Source of the DNA: Reyranella humidisoli
GTDB taxonomy: Bacteria > Pseudomonadota > Alphaproteobacteria > Reyranellales > Reyranellaceae
Length of the DNA: 64,000 bases
Reading direction: 5' to 3'
Assembly: GCF_019039055.1 (NCBI RefSeq)
Contig: NZ_JAHOPB010000001.1
Location: 1,860,001 to 1,924,000 of the forward strand
Of the stretch, positions 44,300-52,321 are shown piece by piece (within the stretch, counting starts at the first letter, position 1; each line of letters begins with the position of its first letter). The notes under the pieces are model-generated. The model was not told the origin of the DNA. It ran no database searches and saw only the letters and a list, made by a program, of their open reading frames with translations. The translations under genes and the position numbers were made by a program.

Positions 44300-44938
44300 G
44301 TGACCGTCGAAGCCAAGATCTGCGGACTGTCGACGCCCGAAACGGTCGATGCGGCCGTCGAGGCCGGCGCGAGTCTCGTGGGCTTCGTCACCTTTCCGCG
44401 TTCGCCGCGCCACGTCGAATCGCTCGATCTGCTCGCGGCGCTCGGCAAGCGCGTGCCGCGCTCCGTGATCCGTGTCGGCCTGTTCGTCGATGCCGACGAT
44501 GCGCTGATCGATGCGCGCCTGGCGACGGGCGCGATCGACATGCTGCAGCTTCACGGGTCGGAGACGCCCGAGCGGATCGCCTCCCTCAAGGCGCGGACGG
44601 GCAAGCCGGTGATGAAGGCCATCAAGGTCGCGGTGCCGGCCGACGTCGATCGCGGCATCGCCGCCTATGCCGGCGTTGCCGATCGCCTGATGTTCGACGC
44701 GGCCGATGGCACGCTGCCCGGCGGCAACGCAACGGCGTTCGACTGGTCGATCCTGTCGGGGCGCATCGTCCCGGTGCCGTGGTTCCTCGCCGGCGGGCTC
44801 ACGCCGGCCAATGTCGCCGACGCCGTGCGCGTGACCGGTGCGCCCGCCGTCGACGTTTCTTCTGGTGTGGAATCGAGCCGCGGTGTGAAATCGATTGAAC
44901 TTATCCGCGCCTTCGTGGGCGCAGTAAAAGCGTTGTAA
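44300..44938 (+). CDS. trpF: phosphoribosylanthranilate isomerase
   Basis: 212 residues from a GTG start. EAKICGLSTPETVDAAVEAG carries the catalytic Cys; GFVTFPRSPRHV, VGLFVDADD, LQLHGSETPERI, LMFDAADG with the catalytic Asp, and FLAGGLTPANVADAV follow, ending DVSSGVESSRGVKS. It converts phosphoribosylanthranilate to CdRP in tryptophan synthesis. The RidA gene follows 12 bp downstream. Confidence 0.93.
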   Translation: MTVEAKICGLSTPETVDAAVEAGASLVGFVTFPRSPRHVESLDLLAALGKRVPRSVIRVGLFVDADDALIDARLATGAIDMLQLHGSETPERIASLKARTGKPVMKAIKVAVPADVDRGIAAYAGVADRLMFDAADGTLPGGNATAFDWSILSGRIVPVPWFLAGGLTPANVADAVRVTGAPAVDVSSGVESSRGVKSIELIRAFVGAVKAL

Positions 44939-44950
44939 GGAGCAGGCGGC

Positions 44951-45502
44951 ATGAAGATCGAAGAGCGGCTGAAGGAACTCGGCATCGAGTTGCCCGTGCC
45001 GACCACGCCGTTGGGCAGCTACGTCAATGCCGTGCGCACCGGCAACCTGCTCTACATGGCGGGCAAGGGGCCGGGCCTGCCGGGCAAGCCGCTGCCGGTG
45101 GGCAAGGTGGGGCGCGACTTCTCGCTCGAACAGGCCAATCGCCTCGCGCGCGACACCGGCCTCAGCATCCTCGGCGCCCTCAAGGCCGAACTGGGCGACC
45201 TCGATCGTGTGAAGCGGATCGTCAAGGTGCTGGGCATGGTCAACGCCACGTCGGAATACGGCAGCCATCCCGAAGTCATCAACGGCTGCTCCGATCTCTT
45301 CGTCGAAGTGTTCGGCGAGAAAGGTCGCCATGCCCGCTCGGCAGTCGGCATGGGCTCGCTGCCGCGCGGCATCCCGGTCGAGATCGAGGTGATCATCGAG
45401 ATCGAGGACGATGCTCCGCCGCCGCGGGTCGCCGCCGCACGGCCGGCCGCAAAGCCCAAGGCTGCGCCGAAGGTAAAGGCTGCCAAGAAGAAGAAAATCT
45501 AG
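44951..45502 (+). CDS. RidA/YjgF family protein with lysine-rich tail
   Basis: 183 residues; AAGGAG precedes the ATG. The RidA core covers about 1-150: [40 protein letters not shown], and [20 protein letters not shown] with the conserved Arg. RidA enzymes deaminate 2-aminoacrylate released by PLP enzymes. Residues about 152-183 form an Ala/Pro/Lys tail ending AAKKKKI, reminiscent of histone-H1-like tails and uncommon in RidA. It lies between trpF and trpB; TrpB can generate aminoacrylate, so local detoxification is a reasonable inference. Confidence 0.85.
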   Translation: MKIEERLKELGIELPVPTTPLGSYVNAVRTGNLLYMAGKGPGLPGKPLPVGKVGRDFSLEQANRLARDTGLSILGALKAELGDLDRVKRIVKVLGMVNATSEYGSHPEVINGCSDLFVEVFGEKGRHARSAVGMGSLPRGIPVEIEVIIEIEDDAPPPRVAAARPAAKPKAAPKVKAAKKKKI

Positions 45503-45560
45503 GGCTTTTGACCGACCCCAGCCGGGACTGCTAAGCCGGCCGCTCCCGACAGGAAGACCA

Positions 45561-46775
45561 ATGCCCAGCGCACCCAACAGTTTCCGCACCGGCCCCGACG
45601 AGCGTGGGCATTTCGGCATTTTCGGCGGCCGCTACGTCGCCGAGACGCTGATGCCGCTGATCCTCGATCTGGAGAAGGCCTACAGCGCGGCCAAGGCCGA
45701 TCCGTCGTTTCAGAACGAGCTCGACTATCTGCTCGAGCACTATGCCGGCCGCCCCAGCCCGCTCTACTACGCCAAGCGCCTGACCGAGAAGCTGGGCGGC
45801 GCCAAGATCTACTTCAAGCGCGACGAGCTGAACCATACGGGCAGCCACAAGATCAACAACGTGCTGGGCCAGGTCCTGATGGCCAAGCGCATGGGCAAGA
45901 CGCGGGTCATCGCCGAGACGGGCGCCGGCCAGCACGGCGTCGCCACCGCCACCGCCTGCGCGCTGTTCGATATTCCCTGCGTGGTCTTCATGGGCGCCGT
46001 CGACGTCGACCGGCAGGCGCCCAACGTCGTGCGCATGAACATGCTGGGCGCCGAGGTGCGCGCCGTGACCGCGGGTTCGGCCACCCTCAAGGACGCCATG
46101 AACGAGGCGCTGCGCGACTGGGTGGCGACCTGCGAGAACACGTTCTACTGCATCGGCACCGTGGCGGGCCCGCATCCCTATCCGGCGATGGTGCGGGATT
46201 TCCAGTGCGTCATCGGCAACGAGACTCGCGTGCAGATGATGAAGGCCGAGGGCCGTTTGCCCGACACGCTGGTGGCGTGCATCGGCGGCGGCTCGAACGC
46301 CATGGGCCTGTTCCATCCGTTCCTCGACGACAAGGGGGTTCGCCTCGTCGGCGTCGAGGCGGGCGGCAAGGGTGTGGAGACCGGCGAACATGCCGCGTCG
46401 CTCACGGGTGGCCGCCCGGGCGTGCTGCACGGCAACCGGACCTACCTCCTGCAGGACAAGGAAGGCCAGATCACCGAGGCGCATTCGATTTCCGCCGGTC
46501 TGGACTATCCCGGCATCGGGCCCGAGCATTCCTGGCTGAAGGAAGCGGGCCGCATCGAGTATGTGTCGGCCACCGACAACGAGGCGCTCGCGGCCTTCCA
46601 GATGCTGTGCAAGCTGGAGGGCATCATTCCCGCGCTCGAGCCGGCCCACGCTCTGGGGCATGTGATCAAGCTCGCGCCCACCTTGCCGAAGGACAATCTG
46701 CTGGTGATGAATCTCTGCGGACGCGGCGACAAGGATGTCTTTGCCGTTGCCGAACGCCTTGGGATGAAGATCTGA
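45561..46775 (+). CDS. trpB: tryptophan synthase beta chain
   Basis: 404 residues. [17 protein letters not shown] at the N-terminus, PLP lysine in [32 protein letters not shown], the glycine loop [13 protein letters not shown], and the C-terminal [14 protein letters not shown]. It condenses indole with serine. AGGA precedes the ATG, and trpA starts 3 nt after its stop. Confidence 0.96.
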   Translation: MPSAPNSFRTGPDERGHFGIFGGRYVAETLMPLILDLEKAYSAAKADPSFQNELDYLLEHYAGRPSPLYYAKRLTEKLGGAKIYFKRDELNHTGSHKINNVLGQVLMAKRMGKTRVIAETGAGQHGVATATACALFDIPCVVFMGAVDVDRQAPNVVRMNMLGAEVRAVTAGSATLKDAMNEALRDWVATCENTFYCIGTVAGPHPYPAMVRDFQCVIGNETRVQMMKAEGRLPDTLVACIGGGSNAMGLFHPFLDDKGVRLVGVEAGGKGVETGEHAASLTGGRPGVLHGNRTYLLQDKEGQITEAHSISAGLDYPGIGPEHSWLKEAGRIEYVSATDNEALAAFQMLCKLEGIIPALEPAHALGHVIKLAPTLPKDNLLVMNLCGRGDKDVFAVAERLGMKI

Positions 46776-46777
46776 CC

Positions 46778-47611
46778 ATGAGCCGCATTGCAAAGCGCTT
46801 CGCCCGGCTCAAGGCCGACAAACGTGCCGGTCTCGTCACCTATGTCACCGCCGGCGATCCCAACCTCGACGTCAGCTACCAGATCCTGAAGGGCCTGCCC
46901 GCGGCAGGCGCCGATCTCATCGAACTCGGCATGCCCTTCACCGACCCGATGGCCGACGGCCCGTCGATCCAGCTCGCGGGCCAGCGCGCCCTGAAGGCCG
47001 GCATCACCGTCGATGCGACCTTCGACATGGTGCGTCGCTTTCGCAAGGAAACCGGCGACAACGACACGCCGATCCTGCTGATGGGCTACTACAATCTCGT
47101 CTACCAGCGCGGCCCCGAGCGCTTCTGCAAGGATGCCGCCGCCGCCGGTGTCGACGGTTTCATCCTGGTCGACCTGCCGCCGGAAGAGGCCGACGAACTC
47201 AAGCCCTATGCGGTCGCGGCCGGCATCGACACGGTGCTGCTGACGGCCCCCACCACCGACGACGAGCGCCTGCCGGCGGTTCTGAAGTACTCCTCCGGTT
47301 TCGTCTATTTCGTCTCGGTGCTCGGCATCACCGGCACCAGTTCGGCGACGGAAGAAGCGGTGCGCACCCATGTCGAGCGGATCAAGCGCCACACCGAATT
47401 GCCGATCGGCGTGGGCTTCGGCATCCGCACCCCGGATCAGGCCGCTGCCATCGCGCGTCACGCCGATGCCGCGGTCGTGGGCTCGGCCATCGTCGAGCGC
47501 GTGAAGGCGGGCCTCGACGACGAGGGCAAGGCCAAGCCCGATCTCGTCCCCGGCGTGTTCGCCTACATCAAGGCCCTGGCCGACGGCGTGCGCGGCGTGC
47601 GGAAGGCCTGA
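46778..47611 (+). CDS. trpA: tryptophan synthase alpha chain
   Basis: 277 residues from ATG 46778, directly after trpB. Catalytic Glu is in AGADLIELGMPFTDPMADGP and Asp in LVDLPPEEADEL; ILLMGYYN, FVYFVSVLGITGTSS and GVGFGIRTPDQA complete the TIM barrel. It cleaves indole-glycerol phosphate and passes indole to TrpB. A longer in-frame reading upstream lies inside trpB and is rejected. In many alphaproteobacteria accD follows directly; here about 2 kb intervene. Confidence 0.96.
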   Translation: MSRIAKRFARLKADKRAGLVTYVTAGDPNLDVSYQILKGLPAAGADLIELGMPFTDPMADGPSIQLAGQRALKAGITVDATFDMVRRFRKETGDNDTPILLMGYYNLVYQRGPERFCKDAAAAGVDGFILVDLPPEEADELKPYAVAAGIDTVLLTAPTTDDERLPAVLKYSSGFVYFVSVLGITGTSSATEEAVRTHVERIKRHTELPIGVGFGIRTPDQAAAIARHADAAVVGSAIVERVKAGLDDEGKAKPDLVPGVFAYIKALADGVRGVRKA

Positions 47612-47620
47612 AGCACTCCT

Positions 47621-47707
47621 GTCATCCTGAGCGAAGCGAAGGATCTCATGCCGGCCAAGGAGTCCTTCGGTCGCTTCGCCTGGTCGTTCGCTGCGCTCAG
47701 GACGACA
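47621..47707. repeat. intergenic inverted repeat (GTCATCCTGAGCGAAGCGAA family)
   Basis: GTCATCCTGAGCGAAGCGAA at 47621-47640 is partly inverted by CGTTCGCTGCGCTCAGGACGAC at the right end (to 47707), with a further AGTCCTTCGGTCGCTTCGCC segment between. It shares arm sequence with 27805-27903 and 38200-38264. Lies between the convergent trpA and MBL genes. Confidence 0.75.
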
Positions 47708-47725
47708 GCCAATCCCTGACCCGTC

Positions 47726-48376
47726 CTAATCTTCGAAGTTGAGATCGGCGACGTAAGGGTTGGTCTTGCGTTCCCAGCCGAAGGTCGAGGTCTGGCCGTG
47801 GCCGGGTACGAAGGTGATGTCGTCGCCGAACGGCCACAGGCGGTGGCGGATCGAATCGAGGAGCTGGTCGTGGTTGCCGCGCGGAAAATCGGTGCGGCCG
47901 ATCGAGCCCCTGAACAGCACGTCGCCGACGAACGCGACCTTGGACGGCTTGTTCACGAAGACGACGTGTCCGGGCGTATGACCCGGGCAGTGCACCACGT
48001 CGAAGGTGACGTTGCCGAGGCTCACCGTCTCGCCGTGCGTCAGCCAGCGGTCGGGCACGAACGGCTTGTAGACCGGGAAATTGTACTTCCTGCCGGAGTC
48101 GGGCAGGCCCTCGATCAGGAACAGGTCGTCCTCGTGCGGGCCCTCGATCTTCACGCCGTAATGCTCGGCCATGGTGCCGGCGGCCGAGGCGTGGTCGACA
48201 TGGCCGTGGGTCAGCAGGACTTTCGTCACCTTTATGCCCTGCTGGTCGATCGCCTGTTTCAGCATGTCGAAGTCGCCGCCGGGATCCACGGCGGTTCCCT
48301 CCATGGTTTCATCGCACCAGACGATGGAGCAATTCTGCTGAAACGGGGTGACGGGGGCGATCATGACCTTGAGCAT
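47726..48376 (-). CDS. MBL-fold metallo-hydrolase (glyoxalase II-like, YcbL type)
   Basis: 216 residues. Metal motifs: LLTHGHVDHASAAG (HxHxDH), VHCPGHTPGHV, VGDVLFRGSIGRTDFPRGN with the bridging Asp, and a last His in FVPGHGQTSTFG. The compact length and the IGRTDFP segment are typical of YcbL-like type II glyoxalases or persulfide dioxygenase relatives. It would hydrolyse a thioester such as S-lactoylglutathione. Divergent from the carboxypeptidase gene. Confidence 0.87.
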   Translation of the reverse strand: MLKVMIAPVTPFQQNCSIVWCDETMEGTAVDPGGDFDMLKQAIDQQGIKVTKVLLTHGHVDHASAAGTMAEHYGVKIEGPHEDDLFLIEGLPDSGRKYNFPVYKPFVPDRWLTHGETVSLGNVTFDVVHCPGHTPGHVVFVNKPSKVAFVGDVLFRGSIGRTDFPRGNHDQLLDSIRHRLWPFGDDITFVPGHGQTSTFGWERKTNPYVADLNFED

Positions 48377-48417
48377 CCCTCCGATCTAATGCCTCCCGCG
48401 GGCCGTTGGAAGGGCGT

Positions 48418-49662
48418 ATGCTCGTATCCCCTCCGGCTTCGATGGCAATGAACGTGCGTCTTCTGTTCTGCATTCTGGGCCTGTTCGCCCTGTCGCTGGC
48501 CTCCGCCCGGGCCCAGATCGCCACGGTCGCCTCGCCGACCGGACCGGTTCCCGCGGGCCCTTATGTCGTCGTCGACGTGGCGACCGGCGAGGCCCTCATG
48601 GACCGCAATGCCGGCGCGCTGTGGTATCCGGCATCGCTCACCAAGATCATGACGATCTACATCGTCTTCGAGGAATTGAAGGCTGGCCGGCTGCAGCTCG
48701 CCGCGACGCTTCCCTTCTCGGAGAATGCGCGGAAGAAACCGGCCTCCCATCTCGGCCTGGCGCCGGGGCACACCATCACGGTGGAGCAGGGTATCCAGGC
48801 GCTGGTCGCCCGCTCCGCGAACGATGTCGCCACCGCCTTCGGCGAGCAGATCTCCGGCTCGGAGCCGGCTTTCGCCCAGCGCATGACCGAGACCGCAAAG
48901 CGCCTGGGCATGACGGCCACGACCTTTCGCAACGCCAACGGCTGGCCCGATCCGGGGCAGGTGACGACGGCGCGCGACATGGCCATCCTGGCGCTCGCGC
49001 TCATCAAGGACTTCCCCGAGTATTACGGCTACTTCCGTACCAAGGATTTCATGCTGGGCAAGCAGCGCATCGGGCCCGGCGTGAAGTTCCTCGATCTCTA
49101 TTCGCCCTATGCCGATGGCCTCAAGACCGGCTTCATCTGCGCCTCGGGCTTCAACATCGTGGGCAGCGCGGTGCGCGACGGCCGGCGGCTGGTCGCCGTG
49201 GCCTTCGGCTTCCGCCGCTCCGACCTGCGCGACGAGTTCCTGGTCCGGCTGTTCGACGAGGCCTATGCGCTCAAGACCGGCGGCAGCCGCCAGAAGATCT
49301 GGCAGCTGCGCAACGGCGAGGGCGGCCCGGCGACCGTGCTGCCCTACGGCGAATGCGGCACGATCCGCTACGACATGCCGGGCGATGCGGTCTGGCTGGG
49401 GACGTTCGGCGACTGGCGCAGCGCCAAGACCGCGTTCGATGCCGGACAGGCGAGACTCTTGGCGATGGGCGTCGCTCAGGCCGGGAAGGAATGGATCCTG
49501 CCGGTCGCGTCGAACCAGGTGACGAAACAGGCGGCCATCATCGCCGATCTGCAGCCCGAGGCGGCGCAGAAGCTCTGTGCCGAGTACCAGGCCCGGAAAT
49601 CCTTCTGCGTCGTGAAGAAACCTTCGGACATGGCGGCCCCCTTTAGCGGGTTCTGGCGCTGA
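48418..49662 (+). CDS. D-alanyl-D-alanine carboxypeptidase (S11 family, PBP5-like)
   Basis: 414 residues from ATG 48418 (GGAAGGG about 7 nt upstream); ATG 48442 or 48448 would start closer to the signal peptide. Signal core LLFCILGLFALSLASARA. Active-site motifs: SLTK (Ser73, Lys76), SAN (133-135) and KTG (236-238). It trims the terminal D-Ala from periplasmic peptidoglycan stem peptides. The C-terminal 130 residues, with three cysteines, are longer than a minimal S11 domain, and no amphipathic anchor is obvious. Confidence 0.9.
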   Translation: MLVSPPASMAMNVRLLFCILGLFALSLASARAQIATVASPTGPVPAGPYVVVDVATGEALMDRNAGALWYPASLTKIMTIYIVFEELKAGRLQLAATLPFSENARKKPASHLGLAPGHTITVEQGIQALVARSANDVATAFGEQISGSEPAFAQRMTETAKRLGMTATTFRNANGWPDPGQVTTARDMAILALALIKDFPEYYGYFRTKDFMLGKQRIGPGVKFLDLYSPYADGLKTGFICASGFNIVGSAVRDGRRLVAVAFGFRRSDLRDEFLVRLFDEAYALKTGGSRQKIWQLRNGEGGPATVLPYGECGTIRYDMPGDAVWLGTFGDWRSAKTAFDAGQARLLAMGVAQAGKEWILPVASNQVTKQAAIIADLQPEAAQKLCAEYQARKSFCVVKKPSDMAAPFSGFWR

Positions 49663-49699
49663 CCTTGGCCCGTCCCCTCATTCGTGCGATACCGCGCCC

Positions 49700-50593
49700 A
49701 TGAACTGGCTGACCAATTTCGTCCGGCCCAAGCTGCGTGCGTTGGTCGCGCGCAAGGAAACGCCGGACAATCTCTGGGTTAAGTGCCCCAAGTGCGAACA
49801 GATGCTGTTCACGCGCGACTGGGAAGCCAACCAGGAGGTCTGCAATCACTGCGGCCACCACATGCGGCTGCGGCCGCTGAAGCGGCTGCCGTTCCTCTTC
49901 GACGAGGGCAAGTACGAGCTGCATCCGCTGCCGCGCGTCAATGCCGATCCGCTCAAGTTTCGCGACACCAAGCGCTACGACGCGCGCCTGAAGGAAGCCC
50001 AGGCCAAGGCCGAGGGCTCGACCGACGCGCTGGTCGTGGCGAGCGGCCTGATGGGCAGCCGCCTCTCGATCCTGGCGCTGCTCGACTTCGGCTTCATGGG
50101 CGGCTCGATGGGCACGGCCGTGGGCGAGGGCCTCGTCATGGCGGCCGACCTCGCGGTCGCGCGCAAGGCGCCGCTGATCGTCTTTTCGGCCTCGGGCGGC
50201 GCGCGCATGCAGGAGGGCATCCTGTCGCTGATGCAGCTCACGCGCACGACGATCGCGGTGCGCAAGGTCAAGGAAGCGGGACTGCCTTACATCGTGGTGC
50301 TGACCGATCCCACGACCGGCGGCGTCTCGGCCTCGTTCGCCATGCTGGGCGACGTCCATATCGCCGAGCCCGACGCGATCATCGGCTTTGCCGGTCCTCG
50401 CGTGATCCAGGACACGATCCGCCAGGAACTGCCGCCGGGCTTCCAGCGTTCCGAATATCTGCTGGAGCACGGGATGGTCGATGCCGTCGTGCATCGCCAC
50501 AAGTTGCGCGAGACCCTGATCCGCATGGTCTCGCTGTTCATGGATCCGCTCGTCGTCGAAAACCGCCCGCTCGCGGTCTCGACTGCACGCTGA
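49700..50593 (+). CDS. accD: acetyl-CoA carboxylase carboxyltransferase subunit beta
   Basis: 297 residues. The N-terminal zinc ribbon has Cys29, Cys32, Cys48 and Cys51 (KCPKCEQML and CNHCGHHM). The crotonase-type core includes GSMGTAVGEG, SASGGARMQEGILSLMQ and TTGGVSASFAMLGDVHIAEP. It makes malonyl-CoA with AccA. folC follows after 13 bp, the common alphaproteobacterial accD-folC order. Confidence 0.95.
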   Translation: MNWLTNFVRPKLRALVARKETPDNLWVKCPKCEQMLFTRDWEANQEVCNHCGHHMRLRPLKRLPFLFDEGKYELHPLPRVNADPLKFRDTKRYDARLKEAQAKAEGSTDALVVASGLMGSRLSILALLDFGFMGGSMGTAVGEGLVMAADLAVARKAPLIVFSASGGARMQEGILSLMQLTRTTIAVRKVKEAGLPYIVVLTDPTTGGVSASFAMLGDVHIAEPDAIIGFAGPRVIQDTIRQELPPGFQRSEYLLEHGMVDAVVHRHKLRETLIRMVSLFMDPLVVENRPLAVSTAR

Positions 50594-50606
50594 ATGGATC
50601 GCTGAC

Positions 50607-51905
50607 GTGACCGCGAACGATCCGATCGTTCAGCGTCTGATGAGCCACCATCCCAGGGTCATCACCCTCGGACTGGAGCGCATCGAGAGGCTGCTGAAGC
50701 GGCTGGGATCGCCGGAAACGAAGTTGCCGCCGCTGGTCCATGTCGCCGGCACCAACGGCAAGGGCTCGCTCGTTGCCTATCTGCGCGCCATGGCCGAAGC
50801 CGCGGGCTATCGCGTCCACGTCTATACCTCGCCGCATCTCGTGCGCTTCAACGAGCGCATCCGCGTCGCCAGCGAGTTGATCGAGGACGACGTGCTCGAC
50901 GAGCTGCTGACCGAGTGCGAGGAGGCCAACGGCGACACGCCGATCTCCTTCTTCGACATCACCACGGCGCTCGCGTTCCTGGCCTTCTCGCGCGTGCCGG
51001 CCGAACTCGGCATCATCGAGGTCGGCATGGGCGGCCGCTTCGACAGCACCAACGTGATCGAGCCCGTTCTGTCGGCCATCACGCCGGTCGGTTACGACCA
51101 TACGGGCTTTCTCGGCGACAAGCTCGAAGGCATCGCCTGGGAGAAGGCCGGCATCCTGAAGCGCGCGACGCCTGCGGTGATCGGCCGTCAGCGGGAGATC
51201 AGTGCGCAGGTCATCGAGACCGAGGCGGCCAAGCTCGCGGCGCCCCTGTTCCGCATGGGCCGCGAGTGGCAGGTGATCCCGCAGGAGGCGGGTTTCCGCT
51301 ACGAAAGCGATCTGCTCACGCTCGACCTGCCGGCGCCGGCACTGATCGGCGCGCACCAGATCGACAACGCGGCGACCGCGATCGCCTGCATCGAGCGGCT
51401 GCGGGCGGCGCGCTTCGACATCGGCGATACCGCAATTCGCACGGGGCTCGCATCGGTCGAATGGCCGGCTCGCCTGCAGCGTCTCACGACGGGCCCGCTG
51501 TCGAGCTCGCTGCCGCCCGGCTGCGAGCTGTGGCTCGACGGCGGCCACAACGAGGATTGCGGCATCGTGCTCGGCCGGATGGCGGCGGAGTGGGCGAAGG
51601 AACCGGCGGCGCTGCCGCTGTATCTGATCTTCGCCATGCAGACCACCAAGGACGCGTCGGGCTTCCTGCGGCCGCTGGCGCGCTACGCCACGGCGGCACG
51701 CGCGATCCCGTTTCCCGAAGGTCATGCCGCCTACACGCCACAGGAGGCCTGTGCGAAGGCCGCCGATGTCGGGCTCGATTGCGCGCCCGCAAACGACATC
51801 GGCGCGGCGCTGGAAGACCTGTTGGCCACCCAGCCCGCGCCGATGCGCATTCTCATCTGCGGCTCGCTTTACGTCGCGGGCGAGGTCCTCGTCCGCAACG
51901 GCTGA
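50607..51905 (+). CDS. folC: bifunctional folylpolyglutamate / dihydrofolate synthase
   Basis: 432 residues from GTG 50607. Mur-ligase-type ATP loop HVAGTNGKGSLVAYLRA, TSPHLVRFNERIRV, GMGGRFDSTNVI, and the C-terminal LDGGHNEDCGIVLGRM. It adds glutamate to folates. Cotranscribed with accD. Convergent with trxA, 12 bp between stops. Confidence 0.94.
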   Translation: MTANDPIVQRLMSHHPRVITLGLERIERLLKRLGSPETKLPPLVHVAGTNGKGSLVAYLRAMAEAAGYRVHVYTSPHLVRFNERIRVASELIEDDVLDELLTECEEANGDTPISFFDITTALAFLAFSRVPAELGIIEVGMGGRFDSTNVIEPVLSAITPVGYDHTGFLGDKLEGIAWEKAGILKRATPAVIGRQREISAQVIETEAAKLAAPLFRMGREWQVIPQEAGFRYESDLLTLDLPAPALIGAHQIDNAATAIACIERLRAARFDIGDTAIRTGLASVEWPARLQRLTTGPLSSSLPPGCELWLDGGHNEDCGIVLGRMAAEWAKEPAALPLYLIFAMQTTKDASGFLRPLARYATAARAIPFPEGHAAYTPQEACAKAADVGLDCAPANDIGAALEDLLATQPAPMRILICGSLYVAGEVLVRNG

Positions 51906-51917
51906 GCCGGTACTGGA

Positions 51918-52235
51918 TCAGACGACGGTGTTGATCCAGCTCACCAGCTTCTGCTTCGGCTCGGCGCCGATCTTGGTGGCGGCGACCTGGCCGTTCTTGA
52001 ACAGCAGCAGGGTCGGGATCGAACGCACGCCGTAGCGCGTCGGCACCATCGGGTTCTCGTCGATGTTGACCTTCACCACCTTGAGCTTGCCGTCCATCTC
52101 CTTGGAGATGTCTTCGAGCGACGGGCCGATCATGCGGCACGGACCGCACCACTCGGCCCAGAAGTCGACGAGGACGGGCGTGTCTGACTTCAGGACTTCC
52201 TGCTCGAAGGAAGCATCGGTTGCTTTAACGGTCAT
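51918..52235 (-). CDS. trxA: thioredoxin 1
   Basis: 105 residues from ATG 52235 with GGGAGAA upstream. Active site [19 protein letters not shown], cis-proline in [13 protein letters not shown]-terminal helix [12 protein letters not shown]. It is a cytoplasmic disulfide reductase and a likely electron source for the DsbD encoded at 32126-34258. It lies 86 bp downstream of addA, a conserved neighbourhood in alphaproteobacteria. Confidence 0.95.
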   Translation of the reverse strand: MTVKATDASFEQEVLKSDTPVLVDFWAEWCGPCRMIGPSLEDISKEMDGKLKVVKVNIDENPMVPTRYGVRSIPTLLLFKNGQVAATKIGAEPKQKLVSWINTVV

Positions 52236-52321
52236 CGTGGGTTCTCCCAAAAACACTACAGGCCGGTCGGAGGGACCGGCGCCGCCCTTGCCCCAGAAGC
52301 TAGGAACGCACGCCCCCGGAG

